From positions 3,167,683 to 3,204,821 of the forward strand of contig CP070685.1 of NCBI GenBank assembly GCA_020352895.1: 37,139 nt of DNA, read 5' to 3'. The DNA comes from Phycisphaerales bacterium (GTDB taxonomy: Bacteria; Planctomycetota; Phycisphaerae; UBA1845; G020352895). Shown in pieces: positions 26,195 to 34,766 of this stretch. Numbering within the stretch: position 1 is the stretch's first letter; the number at the start of each line of letters is the position of its first letter. Below the pieces are notes generated by a model. It did no database searches and was not told where the DNA came from. It worked only from the letters and a program-made list of their open reading frames with translations. A program made the translations under genes and the position numbers.

Positions 26195-28081
26195 ATGGCC
26201 AAGCAGCGAATCAACGTTTTCGAAGCCCACGTTGAAAAGGCGGTGCTCGGTTTGACGGGTGCTGTGCTCGTCGTGGTGGCGTTCTTCTATCTCGTTCAGA
26301 CTCCCAACGTCATCGAGACCATGGGACAGGCATATGGCCCCGGCGACTACGACAGAGAAGTGGTGCGCACGAAGGCCGACAACCTGAAAGCGTTGTTCAA
26401 CCGCCCGCCGACAGCGCCGGAGCCGATCCCCGACATGCTCCGCGAGTTCAGGCGGCTTCAGGATCAGCCACTGGCCAGCGTGGGGGCCGCAGCCCACTGG
26501 CCCGCCATTCAGCCATGGCGGCCGTCCGTTCCCCCGGCCCTGGGAGTCAAGCCCACCCAACCCGGCCAGATTCTGCTGGCCCAAGTGGTGCCTCCCAATC
26601 AGCCTCTGGCCTATCCCGGGCTGACCACCATTGAAGTCGAGACGCCGCTGCCGCTCGGCGGTAAGCAGTTGTCACGATCGGAGCGGGCAGACCTGCAGGC
26701 CACGATTCGTGAGAAGGACTCCAGTTGGGTGACCGTTGCGGCCATCTTCGATCTGGAAGCCATGCGCCGCGAGTTCCGCGGGGCCCACTATGACAGCGAT
26801 CTGCAGGACATCATCATCTGTCGCGTCCGGGCCCAGCGGCAAAGACTGCTACCCAGCGGTGCCTACAGTGGCTGGGAAGACATCGAGCCTTGGACGCCGT
26901 ACGTCCGCCCCGAGCAACCCGAGATCCAACTCGTCCCCCGCGGTGACACATACTCACTGACCCAGAAACTCGCCGACAGCATCAGGCAATACATTGAGAC
27001 CATCTGGACCTACGCCCCCGAGATCAAAACCCCGCTACCGCCTTATTCGGTGGCGGGTGATGAGTGGCGTCTGCCGCCGCTCAAGGACATCAATTGGTGT
27101 TCCCTGGACCTGGAGTGGCTGCAATTGGCTCCCAACGAAGACGGTTGCAATCCGGTCTACGCCGAATTGCCCGAACCCGTCCAGGTGGCTGAGGGCGCTA
27201 AACCCGGCGCGTCGCTGCCGCGCGGCAAGCAGCGTAGCATGGCACGCAAAAAGGCCGCAGAGGATTACCGCCGGGCCGACGAACTCTTCGCCAGCGGCAA
27301 GCCGGACGACCTTTATGAGTGCGAACGCCTCCTGCGCGGCATTAAGGACAACAAGGACGCCTCCAAACGACTTAAGGAGAAGGCGGACAAGCTCCTGGCT
27401 GGCGTTCTCATCAAGATCGACGAACTTGAGGCCCAGCGAGCACCGGATGCCACCGAGCAGCAGCAAACGGACCAGGCCGCCGTGCCCAAACCGGACGAGC
27501 AACAGCCCGCCACGGTCGTCTGGGTCCATGACATGCCGATCGAGCCCGGGCAGACGTATCGCTACCGCTTGGCGGTGGACCTCTACAACACGTACGTGGG
27601 CAACTATGACAAGCTCAAAGACCTCTCCGCCGCTTCCAGCCTTTTCGTCCGTGGCGAGTGGTCGTTGCCCAGCAATCCGGCCACGGTCAAACCTGAAACG
27701 GCCTTCTTCGTAACCTCGGTCGACGGCCGGGAAGCCAAGATTGATCTGTACAAGTGGTTCCGCGGTCGCGTAGCCTACCGGAAAATCCGGGCCCAACTTG
27801 GCGAGCGCATCACCCTCCAGGACTTCGTGAAGCTCCCCGGCGAGAGCGGCCGCTTTGCGGTGGACTTCGATACGGGCTTTGACCTGATGAGCATGGAAGA
27901 CCGGAACGTGCTGGTCCGGGAGGCGGTGGGCCGCGAAGGGGCCTTTCGCTACCGCGAGGAATCCACGCCGGTCATCGTTTGTGCGGATGACCGGGGGCGA
28001 CTCATCGAGCGATGCAAGGCCACCGACGAGGAAGAGCAGCGTGAATGGGCAGCCCTGGCCAAGAAATTCAAGAGTGAGTGA
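26195..28081 (+). CDS. Membrane-anchored protein of the pilus/secretion operon, unknown family
   Basis: I do not recognise this 628-residue protein. It has a short cytoplasmic N-terminus and a transmembrane helix (about 17-36, AVLGLTGAVLVVVAFFYLVQ); the rest is probably periplasmic. A Pro-rich linker (about 60-130) precedes folded segments. Around 350-410 lies a helical-pair stretch (YRRADELFASGKPDDLYECE), then a Gln/Pro-rich linker. From about 445, EPGQTYRYRLAVDLYNTY looks like a fibronectin-type beta domain. A single helix with Pro-rich spacers resembles PilP/GspC or TonB-like proteins that span to the outer-membrane secretin, and the secretin gene follows. That role is inferred. It starts 41 bases after the preceding gene. 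Confidence 0.78.
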   Translation: MAKQRINVFEAHVEKAVLGLTGAVLVVVAFFYLVQTPNVIETMGQAYGPGDYDREVVRTKADNLKALFNRPPTAPEPIPDMLREFRRLQDQPLASVGAAAHWPAIQPWRPSVPPALGVKPTQPGQILLAQVVPPNQPLAYPGLTTIEVETPLPLGGKQLSRSERADLQATIREKDSSWVTVAAIFDLEAMRREFRGAHYDSDLQDIIICRVRAQRQRLLPSGAYSGWEDIEPWTPYVRPEQPEIQLVPRGDTYSLTQKLADSIRQYIETIWTYAPEIKTPLPPYSVAGDEWRLPPLKDINWCSLDLEWLQLAPNEDGCNPVYAELPEPVQVAEGAKPGASLPRGKQRSMARKKAAEDYRRADELFASGKPDDLYECERLLRGIKDNKDASKRLKEKADKLLAGVLIKIDELEAQRAPDATEQQQTDQAAVPKPDEQQPATVVWVHDMPIEPGQTYRYRLAVDLYNTYVGNYDKLKDLSAASSLFVRGEWSLPSNPATVKPETAFFVTSVDGREAKIDLYKWFRGRVAYRKIRAQLGERITLQDFVKLPGESGRFAVDFDTGFDLMSMEDRNVLVREAVGREGAFRYREESTPVIVCADDRGRLIERCKATDEEEQREWAALAKKFKSE

Positions 28082-28404
28082 CCCTTGCCGCCTGCTCCGG
28101 CGAGGGCCTGCGAGGCGTTTCCCGCGGGGGTCCCGGTCTGCCCACTGGAGCCCCCCAGCCGTTTGCATTCGGTGCGTCGGGAGACTAAACTCACAGCCTG
28201 GGAAATGGCGCGGGACGGGCATTCCCCCCTCCCCCCGCAGAGGTCCTGCCACGGCCGGGCCGACGGGCAGCCATGCGGCACGCCAGACACTGACCTGGGC
28301 TTGATGATGTCTTGAACCCACCCGCATCGGTGGCGCTACAGGCTGGCAACGAGAAGCGCCCCCGCCGAGCGCGCCTTCGTGGCGCTCAAAAAGGAGGACA
28401 TCCT
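28082..28404. other. Gap upstream of the secretin gene
   Basis: 323 bases without a convincing gene. Near its end the inverted repeat GAGCGC (28367-28372) and GCGCTC (28382-28387) directly precedes the strong ribosome site AAGGAGG (28391-28397) of the secretin. The hairpin could tune translation or be the end of a processed transcript. No promoter is evident. The frame is open back to 28312, but the N-terminus there would be unlike a signal peptide. Confidence 0.5.
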
Positions 28405-31400
28405 TTGATCACCAGAAGTTCTCCCCTGTGCTTATTCGTGGTGTTGCTCCTGCTGACGACAGTGGCCTTGCCTGCCAACGCTCAAACGCCCGACGAAGAA
28501 CTCGATCGGGCCGTCGAGCTTTTCGACGCGGGCCATTACACCGAGGCCCAGCAAGTCCTCCTGGCCATCGATCGTGATACTCTCAGCGACGAAAAGCGCG
28601 AACTCCGCGACAGATACGTGGACGAGGTGAGACTGGCCATCAGTCTATCCACAAAGGCCCAGCAGGACTTCAGCCAGGCCGAGACAGCTTTCGACAACGG
28701 CGACCTGGACCGCGCCGAGTTGCTCTACCGCGCAGTGGTCCGCAACGACTACGCCACGGAGGATCTTCGTGCCGTCGCCCAGGAAGCTCTGGCTCGCATC
28801 GACGAGAAACGCCAGCTTGACGCCGCTCTCGAGCAGGCTGAAGAGGCACCCAGCCAGGAACCTTCCGAGCTGCCACGGGTTGAGCCGACCTCGGCTCGGG
28901 AACCCGGATTTCAAAGCGATTATCCCACCGAAGCCCGGGCTCTGGTGGCCCGAGGGCAGGCCGCCCTCGCTCAAGGCGACTATGTTCAGGCCCGCGACAG
29001 CTTCGAGGCCGCGCTGGCCATCGAGCCCGGCATGCCCGAGGCCGTCGCCGGGCTCAACGAGGCCCGCAACATGGCGACGGTCGATGCCGAGGGGCAGCCT
29101 CTGGTAGACCGCATTCGGTTCCAGCGTAACCTGCTGTGGTCCCGGACCGAGGCTACATACCGACAACTCGAGGCCGAAGCCCGCCAGGCCGTGGCCGACG
29201 AGGACTTCGATACCGCCAACATGAAGGTCCTGCGCGCGCGCCAGGTGATCGAGAGCGGCCGCGCCTACGCCGACCCTGTCAGCCTGTACGAGAACCTCCG
29301 TGACCAGGTCGAGGAGCTGGAACGCTACGTCATGCGACAGGAGGAGCTGTGGGCCGAGCGCGATCTTCAAGAGAAGCGCCAGGATGTTGCCCAGCAGGAG
29401 GCCATGCGGCGCCAGCAGATCGAAGAGTCGCGCCGGATCCGCATCGAGGCTCTCATGGATCAGGCCCGTCAGTTCCAGCGCGAGCGCCGCCTCGAGCAGG
29501 CCATCGATGCCCTTCGTCAGATTGAAGCCATCGATCCCACCTACGACCGAGCCAAGTGGATGCGCGAGGACCTCGAGAATACGCTCTTCCTTTGGAACCA
29601 GCGCGATTTCCGGGAGGATTTATACGTCGCGCAGTCCGAAGCCGTGTTTGACGTCGAGAAGGCCAAGATGCCGGCCCTCGAAGTCATCAAGTACCCGAAG
29701 AATTGGCCGGAGATCACCGCCAAGCGCATGCCCTACGGCCTGGGTATTTTCGGCAGTTCCGACCCCTCCGCAGCCGCGCGGGCCCGGCTCAGCGCCGTCG
29801 TACCCGAGGTCAAGATGGACGCCCTGGCCTTTGATAACGCCCTTGATGAACTCCACAAGATGGGCGACTTCAACATGCACGTAAACTGGCGTGCCCTGGC
29901 CGACGCCGGCGTCGACCCCAAGACCCCCATCACGGCCGACTTGTCCGACATCAAGCTGGAGAAGGCGCTCTCCTTGGTGCTGACCGACGCCTCGCTACCC
30001 GACGCGCCTCTGGCCTATGAGGTTGATGACGGCGTGGTCACCGTCTCCACGCGCGAGGATCTCGATCGCCGCACGGTCACCCGTGTCTATGACATTCGCG
30101 ACCTGGTCGTGCACGTCCCCAATTTCGACGATGCCCCCAACATCGAGTTACGGCCTTCCGCCAACCAGATTGATCCCCGGCGCGACCGCATGACCGAATC
30201 GCTGTTCGACACGGACCAGGAGGAGCCGCTGAGCGACGCGAATCCCGACGGTTCCGTCGTGGCCAAGATACTCGACACGATTCGCGATACGGTCTACCCT
30301 GGCACCTGGCGCGAACAAAACGGCCTGATCGGATCCATCCGCGAGCTGAACGGCCAGATCATCGTCACCCACACGCTTCAGGCCCAGGAGCAGTTGACCA
30401 GCCTGCTGGATCAGCTCCGCGAGGCGCGCAACATCCAGGTCAACGTCGAGTCCCGATTCCTCGTGGTTCGCACCAACTTCCTCGAGGACATCGGCATGGA
30501 CCTGGACATCATTCTGAACTCCGGCAACGCCGGATTCGACACGGCCATGGTGCCCGACGCAAACGGCATCCCCCAACTGGCCGCCGATCCGGCTACGGGC
30601 GGCCTACTGCTCATCCCGCGGCAGTTCAGCCGCCTCGGCTTTCTGCCCGGAACTCCAGGGCTCGGAACGGCCTTCGCTGGCAACATCATCCCCAACCAGC
30701 CTTACGGGCAGGTGGGAATGGTCCCGGGAACCGGTGACGTGGCCCCGCACTCAGGGCAGTGGACGCCGGTGCCCATTTTGAACAACGTGTTGGGCTTTGC
30801 TGATCCACGCAATATTCAGACCGGCGTGCCCGGCAGCTTCGCCGGCTCGGCCTTCCAGGAGCCGGCCCTGCAGATGTTCGGCAGTTTCCTGGACAACATC
30901 CAGGTCGACTTCCTGCTGCGCGCAACGCAGGCCGACGGACGTTCGACGTTCCTCGAGGCACCGCGGTTGACGCTTTCCAATGGGCAACGAGCCTACGTGG
31001 CCGTCGTGACCCAGCAGGCCTACATCTCCGCGCTGAATGCGGTCGTGGCCGAGGAGGTCGGCCAGGTCGAGCCGGTCATCAGCACACTGAACACCGGGTC
31101 GGTTCTTGACGTCGAGGCCACCGTGGGGGCGGACCGCCGATATGTCACTCTGACCGTGCGGGCCGGCCGGGCCATCCTCGAGGAGCTCGTGCCCGTCGAA
31201 GTGCAGACCACGGGCACGTCCACCCGTGGTGTCGGTGCCGTCGTCCAGTTGCCACGCGTGCAGGTCGCCCTGGCCCGGGCCACCATCACCATCCCCGAAG
31301 GCGGAACGGTTCTGCTCGGCGGTCTGCGGCAGACCGGCGAGGTCGAGCTGGAGGGCGGCGTACCCATCCTGTCCAAGATCCCGGTGCTCAAGAGGGCCTA

Positions 31401-31515
31401 CTCCAGCCGGAGCACAGCCAGGGACGAGAACGTGCTGCTCATCATGGTCAAACCCTCCATCGTCATTCTCGAGGAGGCCGAGGAGGACGCCTTCCCGAGC
31501 TTCAGCATGCGGTAA
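28405..31515 (+). CDS. Secretin (GspD/PilQ family) with N-terminal helical repeats
   Basis: The 1036-residue outer-membrane channel protein starts at TTG. That start gives AAGGAGG 7 bases upstream and a clean signal peptide (ITRSSPLCLFVVLLLLTTVA, cleavage near ANA). Residues 30-320 are TPR-like repeats (such as AVELFDAGHYTEAQQVLL and GQAALAQGDYVQARDSF), and a Gln/Glu/Arg-rich coiled stretch follows. At 470-590 a secretin N-domain-like region ends in RVYDIRDLVVHVP. NGQIIVTHTLQAQEQLTSLL leads to the secretin core from 680, which has VESRFLVVRTNFLEDIGMDL and ends with GGLRQTGEVELEGGVPILSK and LLIMVKPSIV. It should form the multimeric gate for a pilus or exported proteins. Operon position after the PilM-like and two bitopic genes agrees. 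The TPR half is unusual for GspD. Confidence 0.92.
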   Translation: MITRSSPLCLFVVLLLLTTVALPANAQTPDEELDRAVELFDAGHYTEAQQVLLAIDRDTLSDEKRELRDRYVDEVRLAISLSTKAQQDFSQAETAFDNGDLDRAELLYRAVVRNDYATEDLRAVAQEALARIDEKRQLDAALEQAEEAPSQEPSELPRVEPTSAREPGFQSDYPTEARALVARGQAALAQGDYVQARDSFEAALAIEPGMPEAVAGLNEARNMATVDAEGQPLVDRIRFQRNLLWSRTEATYRQLEAEARQAVADEDFDTANMKVLRARQVIESGRAYADPVSLYENLRDQVEELERYVMRQEELWAERDLQEKRQDVAQQEAMRRQQIEESRRIRIEALMDQARQFQRERRLEQAIDALRQIEAIDPTYDRAKWMREDLENTLFLWNQRDFREDLYVAQSEAVFDVEKAKMPALEVIKYPKNWPEITAKRMPYGLGIFGSSDPSAAARARLSAVVPEVKMDALAFDNALDELHKMGDFNMHVNWRALADAGVDPKTPITADLSDIKLEKALSLVLTDASLPDAPLAYEVDDGVVTVSTREDLDRRTVTRVYDIRDLVVHVPNFDDAPNIELRPSANQIDPRRDRMTESLFDTDQEEPLSDANPDGSVVAKILDTIRDTVYPGTWREQNGLIGSIRELNGQIIVTHTLQAQEQLTSLLDQLREARNIQVNVESRFLVVRTNFLEDIGMDLDIILNSGNAGFDTAMVPDANGIPQLAADPATGGLLLIPRQFSRLGFLPGTPGLGTAFAGNIIPNQPYGQVGMVPGTGDVAPHSGQWTPVPILNNVLGFADPRNIQTGVPGSFAGSAFQEPALQMFGSFLDNIQVDFLLRATQADGRSTFLEAPRLTLSNGQRAYVAVVTQQAYISALNAVVAEEVGQVEPVISTLNTGSVLDVEATVGADRRYVTLTVRAGRAILEELVPVEVQTTGTSTRGVGAVVQLPRVQVALARATITIPEGGTVLLGGLRQTGEVELEGGVPILSKIPVLKRAYSSRSTARDENVLLIMVKPSIVILEEAEEDAFPSFSMR

Positions 31516-31520
31516 GCAGC

Positions 31521-32306
31521 GTGCGCACAACAAGGCATGGCATGTTCGCCGCGGTCACCCTCTGGTGGCCGCTGCTTCTTTGGGGCTGCACGGCGCCGAC
31601 CGCGCCGCCGGAACCACCCCCGCCCGACCGGGCGCCGCCTCCGCCAGAGCCCGCCGCACCCGATGCCGCCGCCCCGGCCACTTCGCCGCCGCAAGCGCCG
31701 ACTTCTCGGCCGGGCGGCAATCGCGTCGAATACCAGCCGGGCCTGATGATCGACTTCGCCAGGCGGCGGGTCGAGATCGAATGCCGCGTCGTGCTGCGCG
31801 AGGGGCTGCTCGAACTGCTAGCCTGTTCGGCCTACACCAAAGAGCACGAGAGCATCCTGGTCACGCGCCCACGCCCGCTGCACATCTATCAGGCGCTGGG
31901 GCTGATCGGGCTGGAACCGGGCCGCCCGGCCGCTTGGAATGAACAGCAGCAGAAGCGCATCCCGCCCACCGGCGACGAACTGACCATTCGCATCGTCCAT
32001 GAGCAGGAAGGCCGGCGCGTCGAGGTCGACGCCTGGGATTGGCTCAAGGACCTGGGCACCGAGCAGGCGGCCACACCTCGCCCCTGGCTCTTCACCGGAT
32101 CGCTGTTCTCGCAGCGCGACGGCTCGTTCGCGGCCGATTACGACGGCAACGTCATCAGCGTGGTCGACTTCGGCACCGAGTTGATCGGCTTGGGCGAGTT
32201 CCACTCCGCCGACAACGACGCCCTCTGGCTTGCCGCCTTCACCAAACGCATCCCTCCCATCGGCACGCCCTGTACGATTCTCCTCTGCGCCTCCCGGAAT
32301 CCATAA
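31521..32306 (+). CDS. YdjY-domain lipoprotein
   Basis: The 261-residue protein begins with a lipoprotein signal (LLLWGC, lipid Cys at 23) followed by a 45-residue Pro/Ala-rich linker. The core is the YdjY domain seen in many planctomycete proteins: VEYQPGLMIDFARRRVEIEC, REGLLELLACSAYTKEHESI and IYQALGLIGLEPGRP. Its function is unknown. It starts at GTG only five bases after the secretin stop and is the last gene of the pilus/secretion operon. A lipoprotein there could act as a pilotin for the secretin, but the domain is not known for that. No clear terminator follows. Confidence 0.85.
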   Translation: MRTTRHGMFAAVTLWWPLLLWGCTAPTAPPEPPPPDRAPPPPEPAAPDAAAPATSPPQAPTSRPGGNRVEYQPGLMIDFARRRVEIECRVVLREGLLELLACSAYTKEHESILVTRPRPLHIYQALGLIGLEPGRPAAWNEQQQKRIPPTGDELTIRIVHEQEGRRVEVDAWDWLKDLGTEQAATPRPWLFTGSLFSQRDGSFAADYDGNVISVVDFGTELIGLGEFHSADNDALWLAAFTKRIPPIGTPCTILLCASRNP

Positions 32307-32586
32307 GCAGATGGTGACTGGCGCGAGTAAGGCTCGTCCTGGGGCCCGGCCGAAGGTTGACTCGGCTGATTCTGGCAATCGAGCCACAACTCACTCCGTG
32401 GCACTGGTCTGATCGACCTCTCCATAGGAGAATGCATTCGCGATCGGCAAGTCGGCTATGGTGATCGGCCTTGCACTGGTGCGGCCCTGCAACGTGCCGC
32501 CGTGGATGGAGTCTTGAAGAAGCGCCCTTGAATCGCCGAAAGCCCATGTGGTTTTGACTGACAGGCGATGCCTGCCGCGGAGTGGG
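32307..32586. other. Intergenic region between convergent genes
   Basis: 280 bases between the YdjY gene and the minus-strand unknown gene. A short hairpin, CAGGC-GAT-GCCTG, lies near 32563-32575, just past the end of the minus-strand gene. It lacks a T tract on either strand. Nothing else was identified. Confidence 0.4.
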
Positions 32587-33393
32587 TCAGACGTCGGGTA
32601 AGGGCAATTGGGACACGCGGTCTCGGCAGGCTCTCCGCCTCCTGCGGTATCGATCAACTGCCACCAGCAGCATTTCTGCCGACGGCCATGACGCACCACC
32701 CAATTCACGTTCAAGATCGGGGTCGATGTACTGCTTGTCCAAGAATCTGGCAGTCGCCTCGTCAAACAGCCACGATAGCAGCGATCTCAGTTGACGCGGA
32801 TGCTCGCTCCACCATGGAAAGCAATCCCAGATATCCTGCCGGAGGGGACTGAACGAGAAGCTGTATGTAAGGACCGCCAGGTGGCGACGGGCGCTGAGCT
32901 CGTTCGCACACATTTCCTGCATGATGCATAGGTAACCATCCACTTCTTCACATTGCGCCAGGCCGTCGAGCAAATCGTCCACCTGCACCGGAGGATGGTA
33001 GCGAGACAGCGTATCACGCCACCAGGCCCGGAGAAAGTTCCTGATTGCTTCCTGCTCTGCGCTCGGCCAGCTCAACCACTTACCGTAAGCTAGCTTCGAC
33101 AGGATAATCGGCGTGTCAGCCCAATGCTTGGGGCCGGAGGTCGCGATGTCATAAACGCGCGGAAGGAAGTACTTGTAGTCGCTGACGGTACCGAAGGTTG
33201 AAATCGCACTGAGCACATAGGTTCTGAGGTCAACAGGTGTCAGTTCGCGTAGTGGCTTCGAGAGGATTCCCACTGGATCGGTTTCCGAGACATCCCCGCC
33301 GCAGGCCTCTTGCATGTACGACGGCTTGCCGCACCGGCTGAATAATTCGTACAGGCGCTCAATTGCCTGTCTGAGTTCTAGCTCCGGATCCAT
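32587..33393 (-). CDS. Protein of unknown function (268 aa)
   Basis: I do not recognise this soluble protein. It has no signal peptide or membrane segment and looks mostly helical, rich in Trp and Arg (WLSWPSAEQEAIRNFLRAWW, DIWDCFPWWSEHPRQLRSLL). A Cys pair lies near the N-terminus (SRCGKPSYMQEACGGD). Start 33393 is used because GGAGAG lies just upstream; the frame continues to 33657, but that part overlaps the DUF1847 gene and lacks coding character. The bases are visibly less GC-rich than in neighbouring genes, which may mean later acquisition. It follows the DUF1847 gene by 50 bases on the same strand and may be cotranscribed. Confidence 0.7.
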   Translation of the reverse strand: MDPELELRQAIERLYELFSRCGKPSYMQEACGGDVSETDPVGILSKPLRELTPVDLRTYVLSAISTFGTVSDYKYFLPRVYDIATSGPKHWADTPIILSKLAYGKWLSWPSAEQEAIRNFLRAWWRDTLSRYHPPVQVDDLLDGLAQCEEVDGYLCIMQEMCANELSARRHLAVLTYSFSFSPLRQDIWDCFPWWSEHPRQLRSLLSWLFDEATARFLDKQYIDPDLERELGGASWPSAEMLLVAVDRYRRRRRACRDRVSQLPLPDV

Positions 33394-33443
33394 GATGCGC
33401 TCTCCAGATCCCAAGATAGCCGAAGTGCCCGGTCCGTGTCCCT

Positions 33444-34043
33444 TCAATCCTCCGGCCGCAGGGTGCGGCGGATGTAACGGCTGTAGATGGCCCCGGCGGA
33501 GTTGTGGGCCAGGACGCGGTCCTTGGCGATGAGCGTCGTAACCGGCGCCTGCGAGCACATCGTGAATATCGCGTCGTGCCCCACGCACAAGCCGCACAAC
33601 ACGTTCAGCTCGGCGCCGGCCTCGTTCAGCACCGCCGCCTGTCCCGCGGGGTTGCACATCGTCTCGCGCGGATCTTCAGGTCGTATCTGCTCCAGCCCCA
33701 ACTCGGCCTTGTCGATCCCGCACACTTCGCAGCAAACCGAAACGACCTCGAACTCCCGCGACAGAATCTCGGCGACGATCTGGCCCTCGGCCGCCAGCCC
33801 GACGCAGAACGCCAGCCCCAGCTTGCGGAACTCGCACTCCTTCGCGAACAGCATGATCTCGCGGATCCGCGGCTCCTTGCAGTAGTGCCGCGCCTCGATG
33901 GCCGACGCCGCCCGGGCCAGCGCCGCGATCCGCTCATCCTCGTACAGCGCCAGATGCTCTTCGGCCGCGCCGATGCAGTCCTTGCCGTCCACGCAATCCC
34001 GCGTCTCGCACGCCGCGCAGGGCAAATCCAATTCGTCGTTCAT
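33444..34043 (-). CDS. DUF1847 cysteine-rich protein
   Basis: The 199-residue cytoplasmic protein matches DUF1847. It has a Cys-rich N-terminus (CAACETRDCVDGKDC), a middle EFRKLGLAFCVGLAAEG with the Cys cluster VCCEVCGID, and C-terminal CNPAGQAAVLNEAGAELN, LCGLCVGHDAIF and a final AHNSAGAIYSRY. The many Cys suggest metal or Fe-S binding; function is unknown. The start at 34043 gives a clean family-like N-terminus with GAGG upstream. A flavodoxin-fold Fe-S-like protein is encoded 44 bases upstream on the same strand, which suggests a shared redox task. Confidence 0.88.
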   Translation of the reverse strand: MNDELDLPCAACETRDCVDGKDCIGAAEEHLALYEDERIAALARAASAIEARHYCKEPRIREIMLFAKECEFRKLGLAFCVGLAAEGQIVAEILSREFEVVSVCCEVCGIDKAELGLEQIRPEDPRETMCNPAGQAAVLNEAGAELNVLCGLCVGHDAIFTMCSQAPVTTLIAKDRVLAHNSAGAIYSRYIRRTLRPED

Positions 34044-34087
34044 GGCTTGATACCTCACCGGCCCGCTTGGATGTAATGCTGCGAACG

Positions 34088-34663
34088 CTACGACGCCAGC
34101 TTCTTCCCGAATGCTCGGGCCCGGCCGGCCAGGGCGGCGTCTTTGCGGATGGACTCGAGGTCCTTTACCTCGGCCGCCACGAAGGTCCCCTCCCACTTGC
34201 AGCGGCTGAACTCCACCAGCCGCCGGCAGATCTCCTGCACAAGGTCCGCCCCGTCGGTCTCCTTGCCCCCCGCCGTAACCACGGCAGCCATCCTGCGCCC
34301 CTCCACCAGGCTGCGTATCTGGCCGTCCTCCTGAAACTTGAACATGCAGAAGAACCGATCCATGGCCATCTTCAGCGGCCAAGCCGGCGACCAGCAAAAC
34401 ACCGGCGTGGCCCACACGATCACGTCGGCCTTCATCAGCTTGCCGAGCACGCCCAGCATGTCGTCTTCGACCTGACAATCGGGTTTGTCCGCGACGCCCT
34501 GGCACCCGAAACACTCCATGCACCCTCTGAAGTCCTCCAACTCGATGAGTCTCACGGTTTCGGTCTGAGCACCGGCCTGCCGTGCCCCGTCCAACACCAT
34601 GTCCAGCACCGCCTGCGTGTTGCTTTCGGCACGTGGGCTACCCTGCAACGCGACGATTCTCAT
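34088..34663 (-). CDS. Flavodoxin-fold NADPH-dependent FMN reductase / Fe-S flavoprotein-like
   Basis: The 191-residue protein has the FMN-binding start of this family (VALQGSPRAESNTQAVLD) and a flavodoxin-like core (DVIVWATPVFCWSPAWPLKM). It carries four Cys at 48, 51, 54 and 63, spaced C-x2-C-x2-C-x8-C. Iron-sulfur flavoproteins have a compact C-x2-C-x2-C-x(4-7)-C motif, so a cluster is plausible but the last spacing is slightly long. It should be a cytoplasmic electron-transfer protein or reductase. ATG at 34663 follows GGAGG. It heads a minus-strand set with DUF1847 and an unknown gene, and is divergent from the phosphodiesterase gene across 103 bases. Confidence 0.88.
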   Translation of the reverse strand: MRIVALQGSPRAESNTQAVLDMVLDGARQAGAQTETVRLIELEDFRGCMECFGCQGVADKPDCQVEDDMLGVLGKLMKADVIVWATPVFCWSPAWPLKMAMDRFFCMFKFQEDGQIRSLVEGRRMAAVVTAGGKETDGADLVQEICRRLVEFSRCKWEGTFVAAEVKDLESIRKDAALAGRARAFGKKLAS

Positions 34664-34766
34664 CTCGCGGTCCTCCTTCCTCGGGGGGACGGTCACTTCC
34701 CCGGCCATGAGACTAGCATATCGCCCGCCCTTTTCACACCGACCCGTTGCCGGTAGAAAATGGCTT

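Noticed and set aside
28312-28404. ATG at 28312 as the secretin start
   Set aside because: It adds 31 charged residues before the signal peptide, whereas TTG 28405 has a strong ribosome site and a clean signal.
33394-33657. Upstream extension of the unknown minus-strand protein
   Set aside because: It overlaps the DUF1847 gene and has the Arg/Gly-rich look of a shadow frame; GGAGAG supports the start at 33393.
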